Assembly (NCBI GenBank): GCA_936432065.2
Contig: OW386292.2
Span: 128,337,639-128,401,638, forward strand
Length of the DNA: 64,000 nucleotides
Source of the DNA: Rutpela maculata
Taxonomy: Eukaryota; Arthropoda; Insecta; Coleoptera; Cerambycidae
Direction: 5' to 3'
Below are positions 11,095 to 22,370 of the stretch, one piece after another; within the stretch, counting starts at the first letter, position 1, and each line of letters starts with the position of its first letter. The notes below the pieces were generated by a model. The model saw only the letters and a list, made by a program, of their open reading frames with translations. It was not told where the DNA came from and did no database searches. The position numbers and the translations under genes were made by a program.

Positions 11095-12000
11095 CATTTT
11101 ATGCTTTCTATGCGCATTAAAATACGTTGCTGCAATTGTTTTAAAGTGTCAATTGGATCGCGGTAAACCAGAGATTTAAGATGCCCCCAAAAATAGAAAT
11201 CCATTGGATTTAAGTTGGGTGACCTTGCAGGCCATGGTACTGGTCCGACCATCATTGAGAAAACTTTCTAAAAAATGTGGAACAGCCAGACTAAAATGGA
11301 CTGGAGTACCATCGTGCATTTACCACATTCTTCTGAGTGTTGCCAAAGGTACATCTTCCAACAAATTTGGCAATGTTGTAAAAAATTTAAGTATACATCA
11401 CCATTTAATCTAGCGGGTAATTTTAGGTCCAATTATTTCATTATCGCCAATACCTGCCCACAAATTAACACCAAACCGTTGTGGAAATGCGCCTTTCTTA
11501 TTACATGTGGGTTTTCGTCTGCTAAATAACGCATATTTTTAAAATTAAGCACTCCATTCTCGGTAAAACACGACTCACCGGAGAAACACAGAACGTTTAA
11601 AAAATCCTCAATTGCCGTTTGTTTTCTCAAAACCCCATTCCCTCTGCAAAATCTTGAAGTTCTAAAGCTTGGACACGTTGATAGTGATAATGACCTCTAT
11701 AACGCGATATCGCTTAAAGTTGAATCCTCTTCTACAAGTTCTAAAACTTGAACCTTCACTTCAATGACTCTGTCTTCACGTTGTGGACCTCATTCTCCTC
11801 CATGTCCATTCAGACGACCTGTTTCCTGAAGACGCTGAGCAATGCTAACAAATATGCCTGCACAAGGATGACGTCCATTAGGAAATCTTAAACGATAAAG
11901 CTGTTCCACAGCAGCTGCATTTCCACGACATTCTCCATACAACAAGTGCATATCCGCGAGCTCTGGATATGTGTTATCTCCCAGAATGTCAAAAATCCGT
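11095..12000 (-). pseudogene. mariner-like transposase with DUF4817-type N-terminus, frameshifted
   Basis: On the minus strand, from high to low coordinate: ELADMHLLYGECRGNAAA and LRFPNGRHPCAG then RLQETGRLNG (11820-11985), an N-terminal helix-turn-helix as in DUF4817 proteins; CFSGESCFTENGVLNF and ADENPHVIRKAHFHN (11440-11590), around the first catalytic acid; and VPWPARSPNLNPMDFYFWGH then LVYRDPIDTLKQL (11100-11240), around the last catalytic acid. These are the standard blocks of this insect transposase type, here in at least three frames. The gene is dead. It is more complete than the fragment at the left edge of the window. Confidence 0.8.
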
Positions 12001-12892
12001 GTTTTAAAGTACCACACTAAATTATTAACTAATGTTGTCGATAAAGTAAAAAAAGAAAAAGAAAAACTTGGTCCAAAATCCAAACGGCAACACAAAGAAC
12101 GAACAAGTAACTTGTGCCTGTACGTAACCAAATACTTAACGACTTAAATGGTAAGCCAATACAATAAATCTTAACTATAAATACAGTGGCCTAAAATTCA
12201 AAAAGAACAAAAGCAACATAGAGAAACAAAGAACGGATAGGTCGTGTGTACGTACCAAGTAACGACATAAACTAACAGATTGCTTGACGATAACACAAGG
12301 GACAGTACCTATCTGATTTAAAAACGTTATTACGACAGCTATAAATGTAAAATTGGCACCATCTTATAAAATAATTTAGTAATTGGTGATATTTTGTAAA
12401 AGCTGCTGCAACCATTACAAAATAATTGTATAAACAATTCCGCAGGCTTCAAGAAAATTCGGTACCGCCACTATAAAACAGTTTTATTGAAGCTTCATTT
12501 AATTGCATTATAAAGCACGTACTTCACTGTTATTATTGCTATAAAACACCAAGAAAATAAAACAATTTCTTAAATGTATTCAAAAAGTCGCATACATATA
12601 CTTACAAATATATAATATGCCGATTTCTATAATACCAAGCTTTCAGTGATTTTAGTGGATAGTGGATAAAAACTTACTTAAAAATTAGAGACGTGTTAAC
12701 CCATACAACTTGCAATTTTTGATGGAAGGAAATTTTACTGTGAATTATGCCATGTGTTTTTGATGAATTTTAAGTGCCCCTCATGTTTACAGAAGGTTTC
12801 TAATAATTTTTAGAATTTTATAAAAATCGATTTTACATTTTAAAATTTTTTGTAATGAAATTTAATGCCAGTTTGTTTTAATCATCATAATT
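12001..12892. other. AT-rich stretch, no gene
   Basis: Two loosely similar blocks (about 12050-12130 and 12205-12265, both with AAAGAACG...GTACGTA) hint at an old tandem duplication. The part 12340-12560 has recurring ATAAAATAATT runs like those near 20050-20500. No coding signal. Confidence 0.4.
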
Positions 12893-13612
12893 TGATAATT
12901 AGTCGAGGAAATATAACACAAAAATAGCCCCAAATCTTCAATTTTTTTTGCAGTGAGTCGGATTGAGATGGGGTTTTTTGCATTCGCTTCGTTAACTCAT
13001 CTAGAAACTTTGTGCCATATTTTGGTCTTGTATTTTTTTGAAATTGCATTGCTGCATCGAAAAGTGCATTTTTATAAGTGCATCTTTTCAAGTGATGAAG
13101 AAAAAATTCATATCTTCCAGAAAAAACTCCCGAATCATACGAATTTCAGTACCCAAGGTTTTTTGAGTCGCTGGACCAGAATGTGATGTCCAAATGAGCC
13201 TCCTGTGCACCTGGAGGTCAGCGCGGCACCAGCAATGTCATCACCTGGAGTTCCCTGTAAACTCATGGAAAATCGATCGAAACTAGTTACCCGGGGGTTT
13301 TTCGGGTCTCTCGTCCCGAATCTGACATCGGGTCCAGCGACTCAAAAAACCCCCGAGTACTGAAATTCGTATCATTCGGGAGTTTTTTCTGGAAGATATG
13401 AATTTTTTCTTCATCACTTGAAAATATGCACTTATAAGAATGCACTTTTCGATGCAGCAATGCAATTTAAAAAAAGTACAAGACCAAAATATGGCACAAA
13501 GTTTCTAGACGAGTTAACTAAGCAAATGCAAAAAACCACATCTCAATCCAACTTACTGCAAAAAAAATTGAAGGTTGATGCTATATTTCCTCGCCTAAAT
13601 TAGCTCGTATTA
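12893..13612. mobile_element. fold-back element with ~300-bp arms
   Basis: The left arm 12893-13192 and right arm 13308-13612 are inverted copies; for example GAAAAAATTCATATCTTCCA at 13099 has its inverse near 13390, and GAGTCGCTGGACC pairs with GGTCCAGCGACTC. The central spacer is about 115 bp and carries no gene. Frames within it are by-products of the palindrome. Confidence 0.8.
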
Positions 13613-13747
13613 ATTGCCATAAATATTAATAAAAATGTGGATTTTAAACTTTTTATGTCTTGTCATATTTACGACCTCGAACGCTGGTCTCATGAAATGG
13701 TCTCCTTCTATAAAATACTTTTGTGTTAAATCGAGGGGTAAACCGCT

Positions 13748-13985
13748 GGCCAGAATTTGTACACTAAAGTGCATTGCAATGCACATAATGCACATAATTC
13801 ATCGCAATGCATTGCTGAAGTATTTAAATACACCATGCATTATTAAGCATTGCAATTCATCGCTGAGACATGGCAATGCACAAAAATGCATCTGCGAAGT
13901 ATTGCAATGCTTCGAAATGCAGCCACTGTGCGTTGCAATGCACTAAAATGCACCCTTCACATTTCACAATGCATCGATGTACATT
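13748..13985. repeat. cluster of TGCATTGCAATGCA-type motifs
   Basis: ATGCA or its inverse TGCAT occurs more than fifteen times in about 240 bp, often as GCATTGCAATGCA, a palindromic core. Spacing is irregular (roughly 20-50 bp), so this is a degenerate array rather than a clean tandem repeat. No coding function is likely. Confidence 0.7.
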
Positions 13986-14133
13986 GTCATAATAGAGCGG
14001 GAGCTAAGGTGGCTTTTTTGGCACATCATCGTTTTATGATTATTGTAATATTTTTATGGTTTAATGGATGATAACGATTCATAAAATTGACTTCTGGCGG
14101 GGCACCTCTTGTCAGGTGCGTTACAACACTGTT

Positions 14134-14747
14134 TAAAAATCAGTGAAATTATGTCATCGTTATAAGGCTCATTTTTTTTCGTGCGTACACATTTTATGTT
14201 TGGAATGAATAAAATAAGATTGCCAGAAAGTGTGGGCCGTCAGGAAGCGCACCCAGAAATGTAATAATGATACATTACATTCGAGGCACGGTAGGAAGTC
14301 AAGTGTTAAATTCCTGTATATTTAAGAGCCTATGGTACTCTTGTTGACACTAATAACTTTCTGGGGAAGCAATTCTATTGTTGAAGGAGCTTATATTTAC
14401 GTTTTAACGTTGTAACGACGAGCTTAGAGATGAGATGAAATATGCTAAAAAAATCCAATTTTCTTCAAAAATCCTAAACATTTTCTTTCTGGCTAGCCTT
14501 ACAGATGGAAGTTTCTTTCTGGGAATTTTTTCTATGTTCAAAACATTTAAATAAACATGCTCAGCCTAAAATAAGCTTGTAACGATCGTCTTATATAACT
14601 CCGTTTTTTTACATCTTTGATCGTTCTGGTTGCGCCCCTGATGGCCCACACTTTCTAACGATCTTATTTTATTCATTCTAAACATAAAATGTGCACACAC
14701 AAAAAAAATTAGCCTTGTGACGATGATATAATTTCACTGATTTTTAT
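14134..14747. mobile_element. fold-back element with ~120-bp arms
   Basis: The arm 14135-14257 (AATCAGTGAAATTATGTCAT onward, with GAATGAATAAAATAAGAT) pairs with the inverse at 14625-14746. The inner 370 bp shows no gene. Target duplication not resolved. Confidence 0.75.
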
Positions 14748-15084
14748 ATCTTGAACCAAGGCCAACTCGACGGGCTGACATATGCCAGAAATCTATTTTG
14801 TCGTTATTTAAGTTCGTTAGAATTAATCAACGCATAAAAAATGCTTGCAAGATGAGTTTCCAAAAAAGCCACGTAGCTCCCCGTAGAGTTGAAAAAGGAA
14901 TCCGGAGAGGAGAAAGGAGAATACAATGAAGAGCAGGTGGGCTGCTTGAAGAGAGGGGTGGGGTGGCCGACCCGATCCCGCCCGTTTTACGACCCTAGTT
15001 GTGCGACAGCGTTCAGTTCAGTTTGGAAGTGTGCACTTTTTATAAACACAAGTTTTTGTGTAATCGACTGTGAGCAAATAAGAG
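14748..15084. other. spacer with no supported feature
   Basis: A purine-rich stretch (14885-14965) precedes the cysteine-rich relic. No gene is supported. Confidence 0.35.
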
Positions 15085-15585
15085 ACTGAGGTGTTATATG
15101 AAGCAAAAGAGACTGAAAACTTGAATGCGTTACGATACAAACGTTACTTGACAACAATTGGTAAACAACCCGTACATGCTAACTTCAAACTAGCCGCACT
15201 TCCTCCGACAGAGGACGCTGCATGAGAACACTCTTTACGAGTGTACTATCGAGTGCAGCACTGGCATGGTGTTGCAAAAGATCCTTTAGAGTGGGGTTGG
15301 AAGAAGATTGGAAGGCAACTTCGGCCAGTTACTACATCAATGGCTGCTGCGCTAAATGAATTACTGCGTCTTATTTCCTGTTGTTGCACCGATGATTGCA
15401 CTCGAAACTGTGAGTGCAGGAAGAATGGTCTGCAATGTTCAAGAATGTGCATAACGTGTGAAGCTGCACCAATAGAGTTCGATGCTGAGCAAATTTTAGT
15501 GTCAGATGATGTTCTTCTATTAGGAAAGGACTATGATTCAGATGACAGTGAAGAAGAGAGCAATGATGATGATGAAATCGAATAA
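15085..15585 (+). pseudogene. second relic of the nuclease/cysteine-rich transposon family (C-terminal part)
   Basis: The frame starting near 15085 reads LNALRYKRYLTTIGKQP, then LAALPPTEDAA, an in-frame TGA at about 15223, then EHSLRVYYRVQHWHG, DPLEWGWKKIGRQLRPVT, and a cysteine cluster (ISCCCTDDCTRNCECRKNGL, then C-x3-C-x2-C). It ends in a strongly acidic tail with a stop at 15583-15585. The same order of blocks (LPPT-AA, W-GWK, CxC cluster, acidic tail) occurs at 8240-8676, so the two are members of one family but clearly diverged. The nuclease half is not present here, and the internal stop marks it as a relic. No inverted arms were seen around it. Confidence 0.7.
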
Positions 15586-16629
15586 GTTTGAAGATACTTT
15601 CTGATCTTGTAATAATCATGAAAATACATTATTATCTTGTAATAAATGTAATAAATGTAAAACACATCAAGATTTGTCTCTTTTACGTTTACTGTTTCTT
15701 ACATTTAACCGTCTTCCCGTCCCCCTCCCCTCCCCTTTCCTCCATCCCCCTGGTACCATGGTTACCATAATTTATTACTTATTCATGCTCTACTTCGATT
15801 CAAACAATTTAAGCTCAAATCAGACAAATTTAAGACAATTTGTAGCTTTATTTTTCAATTTTTAACATTTCACAGATTTCTCCCCTCCATATCTCGATAA
15901 CTATGAGGTTGATCAAAAATATGAATAGGACCAATTTTGTCAGAAATTTTATGTACAACAACTTTGTTTATGTTCATGATCTTGATAAACCTAATAGTTT
16001 TGGAGATATCAGAGTAAAACTGCGGAAACAGGATAGTCAGTGATACCGCCGTCCTCCCTCCTCCCAAACCCGACGCCACAAACTTCGGGATTTTTCATGG
16101 CGTGTTGTACTGAGGATAGTGAACAACCTGGGACAAGAATTGCTTATACCTTTTGGATGATTGGGTCTGTTACTAAATTTACTGTACTATTACCCCTCGT
16201 GTTAAATACAAGCACTTTAAGATAATGAAACTACAGGCGATTCTTACAAAACCTCTATAAAAAAGGTGACGGTCTTGTCACAGGGCCGTATTTTAAATGA
16301 AAAATATAACAATTTTTTTTCACAAATGTCTTATTTCGCATTTTTGTTATAACTTACAAGCGAATAAAATTATCTGTAAAAATAACCTGAACAAACAGTT
16401 TGATAAAAACTGTAATTTATTGTAACTATTACCGTTAAATTGCATATTATGTTTTCATTTTAACCCGCTTGCTCATTATATGAAAATTTTCACTAGTAAT
16501 CTCCCTAGTGCTTGAAAAATTTCTGGTAATTAATTAAAACACGTGAGGGATTCGGAAAGAAGAAAATTTCACTACTAAATTAAATGAAAAAATAAATAAT
16601 ATAAGAATGACAGCCAAATTAACTTAGAT
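15586..16629. other. intergenic stretch, no gene recognised
   Basis: A CT/CCCT-rich run at 15715-15755 and AT-rich sequence elsewhere. A short frame at 15870-16079 has no recognisable domain. Confidence 0.4.
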
Positions 16630-18005
16630 TATGTTTATTTATTTAATTATTTTATTTATTTATTGAGAACACTGGTAGATAACCCAATTATAGAACAGGA
16701 GGGTAAGCAAAAACAATAAAGTTAAATGTAGATACATTAAAAAAAAATTGAACATACTTAAATATGAACATTAAAACATGTGGTAACATAAAAGAGAAAA
16801 TATGGTTACAGACTTACAAACATAACATATATATAAAATACAATATAATGCGAGCAAAGACAAAAAAAAATGTGTACAAGTATAAAAAAATTAATATTAA
16901 GTGAAAGAAGTAGGTCACAAGATGGGACGAAGAAAAACAAATTATTTATTTAAGTAAAACGTTTTTATGTCATTAAGGCTGCAACTAAATATATCAAGAT
17001 TATTACCGGCTGCATTGCAATTATTACAAGCTGAATATAGAGGTGAATGTTTAAGAATATTAGTGCGAGGTGTCGGTAGATAAAACGTTAAGCTCTCCCT
17101 AGAGGTTATTCTCGGTACGATGAAGTTCAGTTGAGATAATATTTCTTGACAATCTGTGATATTTTGAATGATTTTAAAAACAAATGCATGTGAGAAATAT
17201 TTACGCCTAATTTCCAGACTTGACATAGAGTGTCTCTCGAGGAAGTCCTGCTGCGGAAAGCCGATAAGTGGATAATCATCATCAGATTTAAACGACAAAA
17301 TTTTAAAAATCGACGTTGTACGGATTCCACGGTATTGATGTGTGCATTGTAATATGGAGACCATACAGGTGAAGTATACTTAAGCTTGGGTCTGACAAAA
17401 CTAAAGTAAAGCAATTTTATTGTATCGCTGTTCGTGAAATCGTGACAATTCCTCGCTATAAATCTATATGTCTTAGTAGCCTCTGAGATGATGGTGTCTA
17501 TATGTGACGTAAAATAAAGTTTTGAATCAAAGATAACCCCAAGATGCGAAATGTTGTGGGACGAATTAGATTTACATTGTCAAGATTGTAATCAAATATT
17601 ATGTGCGTGGATTTGTTTGAAAAAGACATTATATTACAATTATTGGCATTTAAAGGCAACTTATTTTCCTGGCACCAAGCATTCACGTTTTTTGTAGATG
17701 GAAACAATCCTCGATACTATTAACAACACTATAAATCTTTAGATCATCAGCATAAATGAAACAATTGACATCTAATACATCTACAATATCATTGATGAAA
17801 GTTATAAATAACAGGGGGCTAAGTATGGATCCTTGTGGAACACCGGACGTTGCCAAATATTCCCCCGACTTAAAACCATTAGAAACAACATATTACGTCC
17901 TGTTATGTTAGCCAGTAGGCTGTGTACTACATAGAAAGGTTGGGTTGATCCTCTGAAAGAGGTAAGGAAGGAGGACAGTTCAAATAAGAAGCGACGGAAA
18001 TGCAT
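16630..18005 (-). mobile_element. decayed non-LTR retrotransposon (LINE), 3' half
   Basis: On the minus strand 17700-17870 reads SGVPQGSILSPLLFI, then FINDIVDVLD and FIYADDLKIYSVV, the reverse transcriptase B and C blocks with a YADD active site. 17498-17707 reads WCQENKLPLNANNCNIMSFS, and 17127-17414 reads LLYFSFVRPKLKYTSPVWSP and then VQRRFLKF, the thumb region of Jockey/CR1-like LINEs. Several frameshifts break it. The 3' end lies toward 16630, where the minus strand has a microsatellite-like AATAAATAAATAAAA tail. The endonuclease half is missing, as in a typical 5' truncation. Confidence 0.8.
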
Positions 18006-18098
18006 GTAGAATTTTGATCAATATAGCAGATAACTTTGGGATCGGTAACGTTTTTTGTAGTATTGGAATTACTTTTTCTTCATGCAGAATTTTGTATG

Positions 18099-19570
18099 GG
18101 TCGCGTGCGCGTGACGTCACAGGTACCAGACTTTAGGAAAAACAAACCTCTGTCGTTAGCTGTCAAATGGCGACTGACTGAACCTCAGAATTAAATTTTT
18201 CGTAATACTAGAGTTTTTATCGATATTATATCATACAAAATGGCTAGTTTTTATTGTATTATTAATTGTGGAAGTGTGGCAATCCGAGACAACATCAGTT
18301 TTTATAAGATAACGTCGATTTACAGCCAGAAGAGGTTAGGCTATACAATTCCAGGCAATTAAAAGAAATGCTTTAAGTTGTTGCATGTTAATGCCAGAAT
18401 GATTGTGATAGTAATAACTGCTGCTCAAACAAGCAATAAACAATCCATGGTAAAGAAAATTAACATTTTATATTGGTTTATCTCTATTTTTAATAACTAT
18501 TTCTTATTTAAATTTTAGTTGAGCGAAGCATGAACTTCACGGCGGGAGAGTATATTTAAGAGAATACAAGTCATAATTAACAATTGACCTACATAAAATA
18601 GTAAAATACATGTTAAACATTTTATACAATATATTATAATAAAAAATTCACAAAAATTACAACGGTTTGCATAGTCCAATCTATAGGTATATAAGGTATA
18701 GACGAGGGGTCAACTGCTGGAAGAAATTGTGTAGATCTTATTACATACTTCAAATTGTTTACAGTAGGTACGTCAGTCTTTCATTGTTTATTTTATAAAG
18801 TGTCTTTCACAAAATTTACAGCGGTTAATCTCCAACCCTAGCCATGTTCATTGCTAAAAAACTAAAAGGAAAGATTTCCTGTTAAGTGGTGAACATGTTT
18901 TGTCTAGACTGGCAACACAATCCCAGTGAGCATTAAGGAACCATCTGAATCTGCAATAGTTCAAGGAGTCAATGGCTTTTATTCATGATGCTAAGAGTTC
19001 ATTTCGTGAAAAATTAATTTCTGCGTTAGTAATTATTTATAAAACAACATTTAATTAGGCAAGCATATATGAAAAAAATGGTTGATAACTAATTATTACC
19101 GTTGTAACAAGCTTTTATCCTGCAAATTTCTTGCAGAGTACTTCTTTCACCTAACCACAAACAGCCTCAACACTTTTCAGTGCCTTGAATTCGTCCTTCT
19201 GTCTACGTAATTCTTTCAAAAATCAAGTAATTCGCAACATGTGTAACATTTGGAAATACATCAATATTTGTACTAAAGTATTTTTTTCGCAAAATATAAG
19301 GATTTAATTCGATGGCAGCCGTATACCTAACCTCTACATCAGGAGACAATTCTGCAGAATACAAACTAACCGTCATCCTGACGAACAAAATTGTTTATAT
19401 AACAGTATTAAGAATAGTTGTAGATGTTAATTAATCCAACAACAAGTTTTTAAATGGCACAAACACTGCAAAATTCACTTTAAAGAAACACGTTTAATCG
19501 GCGGATTTCTCAATGACAGCTGTTTGTTTTTCCTAAGGTCTCAAAATCTGTGACGTCGGCGCACGCGACC
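18099..19570. mobile_element. terminal-inverted-repeat element with THAP-like start
   Basis: The left terminus GGTCGCGTGCGCGTGACGTC and the right terminus (inverse GGTCGCGTGCGCCGACGTC, ending 19570) pair, and the similarity runs inward to TAGGAAAAACAAAC. The ends are GC-rich in AT-rich surroundings. A short frame just inside the left end looks like a THAP zinc finger, as in P-element-type transposases. A minus-strand frame at 19203-19388 has no recognised domain. No clean 8-bp target duplication was seen. Confidence 0.6.
18240..18362 (+). pseudogene. possible THAP-domain N-terminus
   Basis: The ATG at 18240 opens a 40-residue frame with CIINCGS and SFYKIT. The C-x(3)-C then S-F-[YH]-K order is the beginning of a THAP zinc finger (C2CH), which normally continues with W and then C-x2-H. 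The continuation is lost after TAA at 18360, or lies beyond a splice donor near 18333 that I cannot confirm. Position just inside the element terminus fits a transposase start. The evidence is short, so treat it as tentative. Confidence 0.4.
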
Positions 19571-21489
19571 TATAAAGGATAAAATATTCTGATAACTCAC
19601 TAACAAAAAAAGTTTCCCATGTGGTGCACACCTTCTGCCAGGCAGACTAATATATTTACTGTTAGAGATTACAGAGATAAAAGCCAAATTTAAAATTTAA
19701 AAAATTATATGCGTAAAGTAATATCTTCCAATATGGTTCTGCCCATATAGTTAGAGCCCACCTCATCTCAGAAAACAGCCTGCATACTGAGACAGCAATT
19801 TATATAATTAACCTAAAAATTAGTTTTATAAAGTTTTTTCCATTGTCCTAAATCTGATATTTTTAATTTCTACTTTAGCACGTACGATTTACGCCACTCT
19901 GCTCAGTGTTAGACATAAATTTTGATCAAAACACACTACTGACACAGGAAATCAGTTGTTACAAACATATTTTATTGCATAGCTAGCAGCAGCATTTTTA
20001 TGTTCACGTAAACAATTTTATTTTGTAACGACTTTATTGCCATCGCCATATTGCAGTAGATTGCAACACTATATAATAATTATGTAGCAGACTCTGGAAC
20101 AACAATTTATTTTCAATAGCAAAACTGTCCCAAATAGTACTTTAATATAATTGTTTTATAAGTTAATAGGAAACAACTATAAAATAATTTTAATATATAT
20201 TTATAACGGTGCTGAAAATACTGACGAACGTTACTATAAAAGCACTATAAAATTATTTAGTTTTATAAGCTGAAATGTTTCAGCTTAGTCTCGGAAACGT
20301 TTCTAAAATAATTTCTTAATTGCTTTATAAGATATTTTATAATTTTACTGCAAAAACGTTTTAATGATAAATTTATAAAACAGTTCAGTTGCAGACAACC
20401 AAATAATGTTTTCTGCAACTCTAATATAATCAGTTAGCATTTTAGAAGCATTAATAAAATAACAATAAAACAAAATAATCGTATAACATTTAAATTATAA
20501 AACAAATTTGCTGGTTGGGTTGCGTCTCCAGACGTGACGATATAAAGCCTATCCCAATACTTTAGCAGTTTTTAAACAATATATTTAAAGATTTTCGAAA
20601 TTCTTGTTTATTTTTCTTTTCTTCAAAACTATGGGCTTTAGACCCCATGTTATGTAAGATTTTCTTGATTGTCTAGTCGTTCCCCACCACCAGTTTTTTT
20701 AATGACATGAAACTAATTACACCCTGTATATTAAAAAATGCGTTTGTACTTATTTTATTTCAAAAATATTTTCCTTTAACAATATATTCCACCTTATTAA
20801 CAGTTAAAAATACAACTCTCGTTAAAAATATTTGTTTTTTTCTCGACAATACCGGACCAATCGAATTTCGATAATTGCGCCTGGGGGCGATGAAATTGAT
20901 TTTTTAAGAAATAACTAGCTTTGTTTGTAGGCAGACAGTTGTCATCCAGATCTCATGCCGATGCTTGGTAAAAACCTACGCGCATACATCAAAATCTAGT
21001 TGTCATCAAAGCAATACTTAATTATTTTCAATTTATCGTGAGTATTAATAGCGGGCGCGGCGGACGATCAGACGTATCCAGTAAGTTCCAATTGATCGTC
21101 AATTAAACCAGAGTTTTAAAATCAGAAGGTAAGTTAAGTAGAAAAAGTAATTTTTACTTCATGCTGTTATTTATCAAAAGTTGAATTATAAATGGATGAT
21201 TAAAATTTTTAATGTTTTGGCTCTTCAAGCTTAAAATATTTTTTCATGACAAACTTTTACAAATCAGTAGAATAACCTGATAGTAATTTTAAAATTTAAA
21301 GAAATCTACAAAATCGAAAATAATAAAACTGATATTAAAAACATACAAAATTATATCAGAAGCTACAAATTAAACATCTGGAAAAACAAAAGTAATGTAC
21401 AAATCTTAAATAGAAACACTCAACTTTTTGTAATTGACAGAGATATGGTAGCCCAGACGACAGAAATCATTTCATAGTGAACCTAAAAA
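19571..21489. other. AT-rich stretch, no gene; GC-rich patch near 21050
   Basis: 19990-20500 is rich in TATAAAA/ATAAAAT runs, possibly an old AT-rich MITE. A short CpG-rich patch (GCGGGCGCGGCGGACG, 21051-21066) precedes a good splice-donor sequence AAG|GTAAGT at 21126-21134 (see findings). Nothing else is supported. Confidence 0.35.
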
Positions 21490-22370
21490 AATTTGCAAAA
21501 TGAATAATTTTGTTTTAATGAGTTCACGAAAGTGTATAGAATAATATCCTGAAAAGTTTACATTCCGCTCGAATGAAGAACATAAAAAAAAAGTGAAAAA
21601 AAAATTTCTTTTCATGCATTTTTTCAAAATTTTTAAATTAAGTCATGGTAGGAAAAAATTAAAAATACAGGTGGATAGACCACGTGCTTCTGAACAAAAA
21701 AATGTAAAAAATTGATCGCTAAAGCCACGGTATTCCTGGAAAAAAATAGCGAAGTAACTTTGTCACTCTACGCGGCCAAGCGCACGGTTAAACGCATACT
21801 ATGGAACTTCTAAAAATTCTTAGCAGTTCCAACGAGTAAAATAAAGCTTTTTTCCTATTTTTTGATTACACATTTTTAACATTTTTCTTAGTGAATAGGA
21901 GGATAAATAGTGAGTATGGAGGGAAAATATATAATTATGAACGCATACACAGACACCACACATAACCGCTGAATCTCTCGCATGAATTTTTACGTGCCTA
22001 TACTGTATTGTATTTATTACAGGTACACATATCCACATTTCAGCTATATCCAATGGATCCCTTATACATTTGTTAATGTATTGGAAAAGTTCCAGAATTT
22101 ATATTCAATACAATTAAAGATATTTTCATAGTTTTAAGGATAAGATCGTGAAAATCGCAATTTCTTATCATGATCTGATTGATCATATTTTCGAAAAAAT
22201 GAATACAAGTAAACGAATTTGTGTTTGAACATTCTATTTAAAATATTTTTACTAAAAAATTTTGAGTGATTTACCCGAATATTTAAAAAAATCATTACTT
22301 TATTTAAGTAAACTAAACTCAATTGAGAGTTACTCACAAATCGTATGTTTAGGTGCAAAATGGCATTCTA
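21490..22370. repeat. interspersed repeat, copy 1 (single arm)
   Basis: 21490-21780 is a direct copy of 27440-27720 (shared block GAATAATATCCTGAAAAGTT). 21590-22370 is matched in inverse by 28180-28760 (for example CGTGAAAATCGCAATTTCTT at 22148 has its inverse at 28257). It carries no gene that I can recognise. Confidence 0.8.

Noticed and set aside
12885..13603. Short frames on both strands as genes
   Set aside because: They mirror each other because the region is a palindrome; none has a domain.
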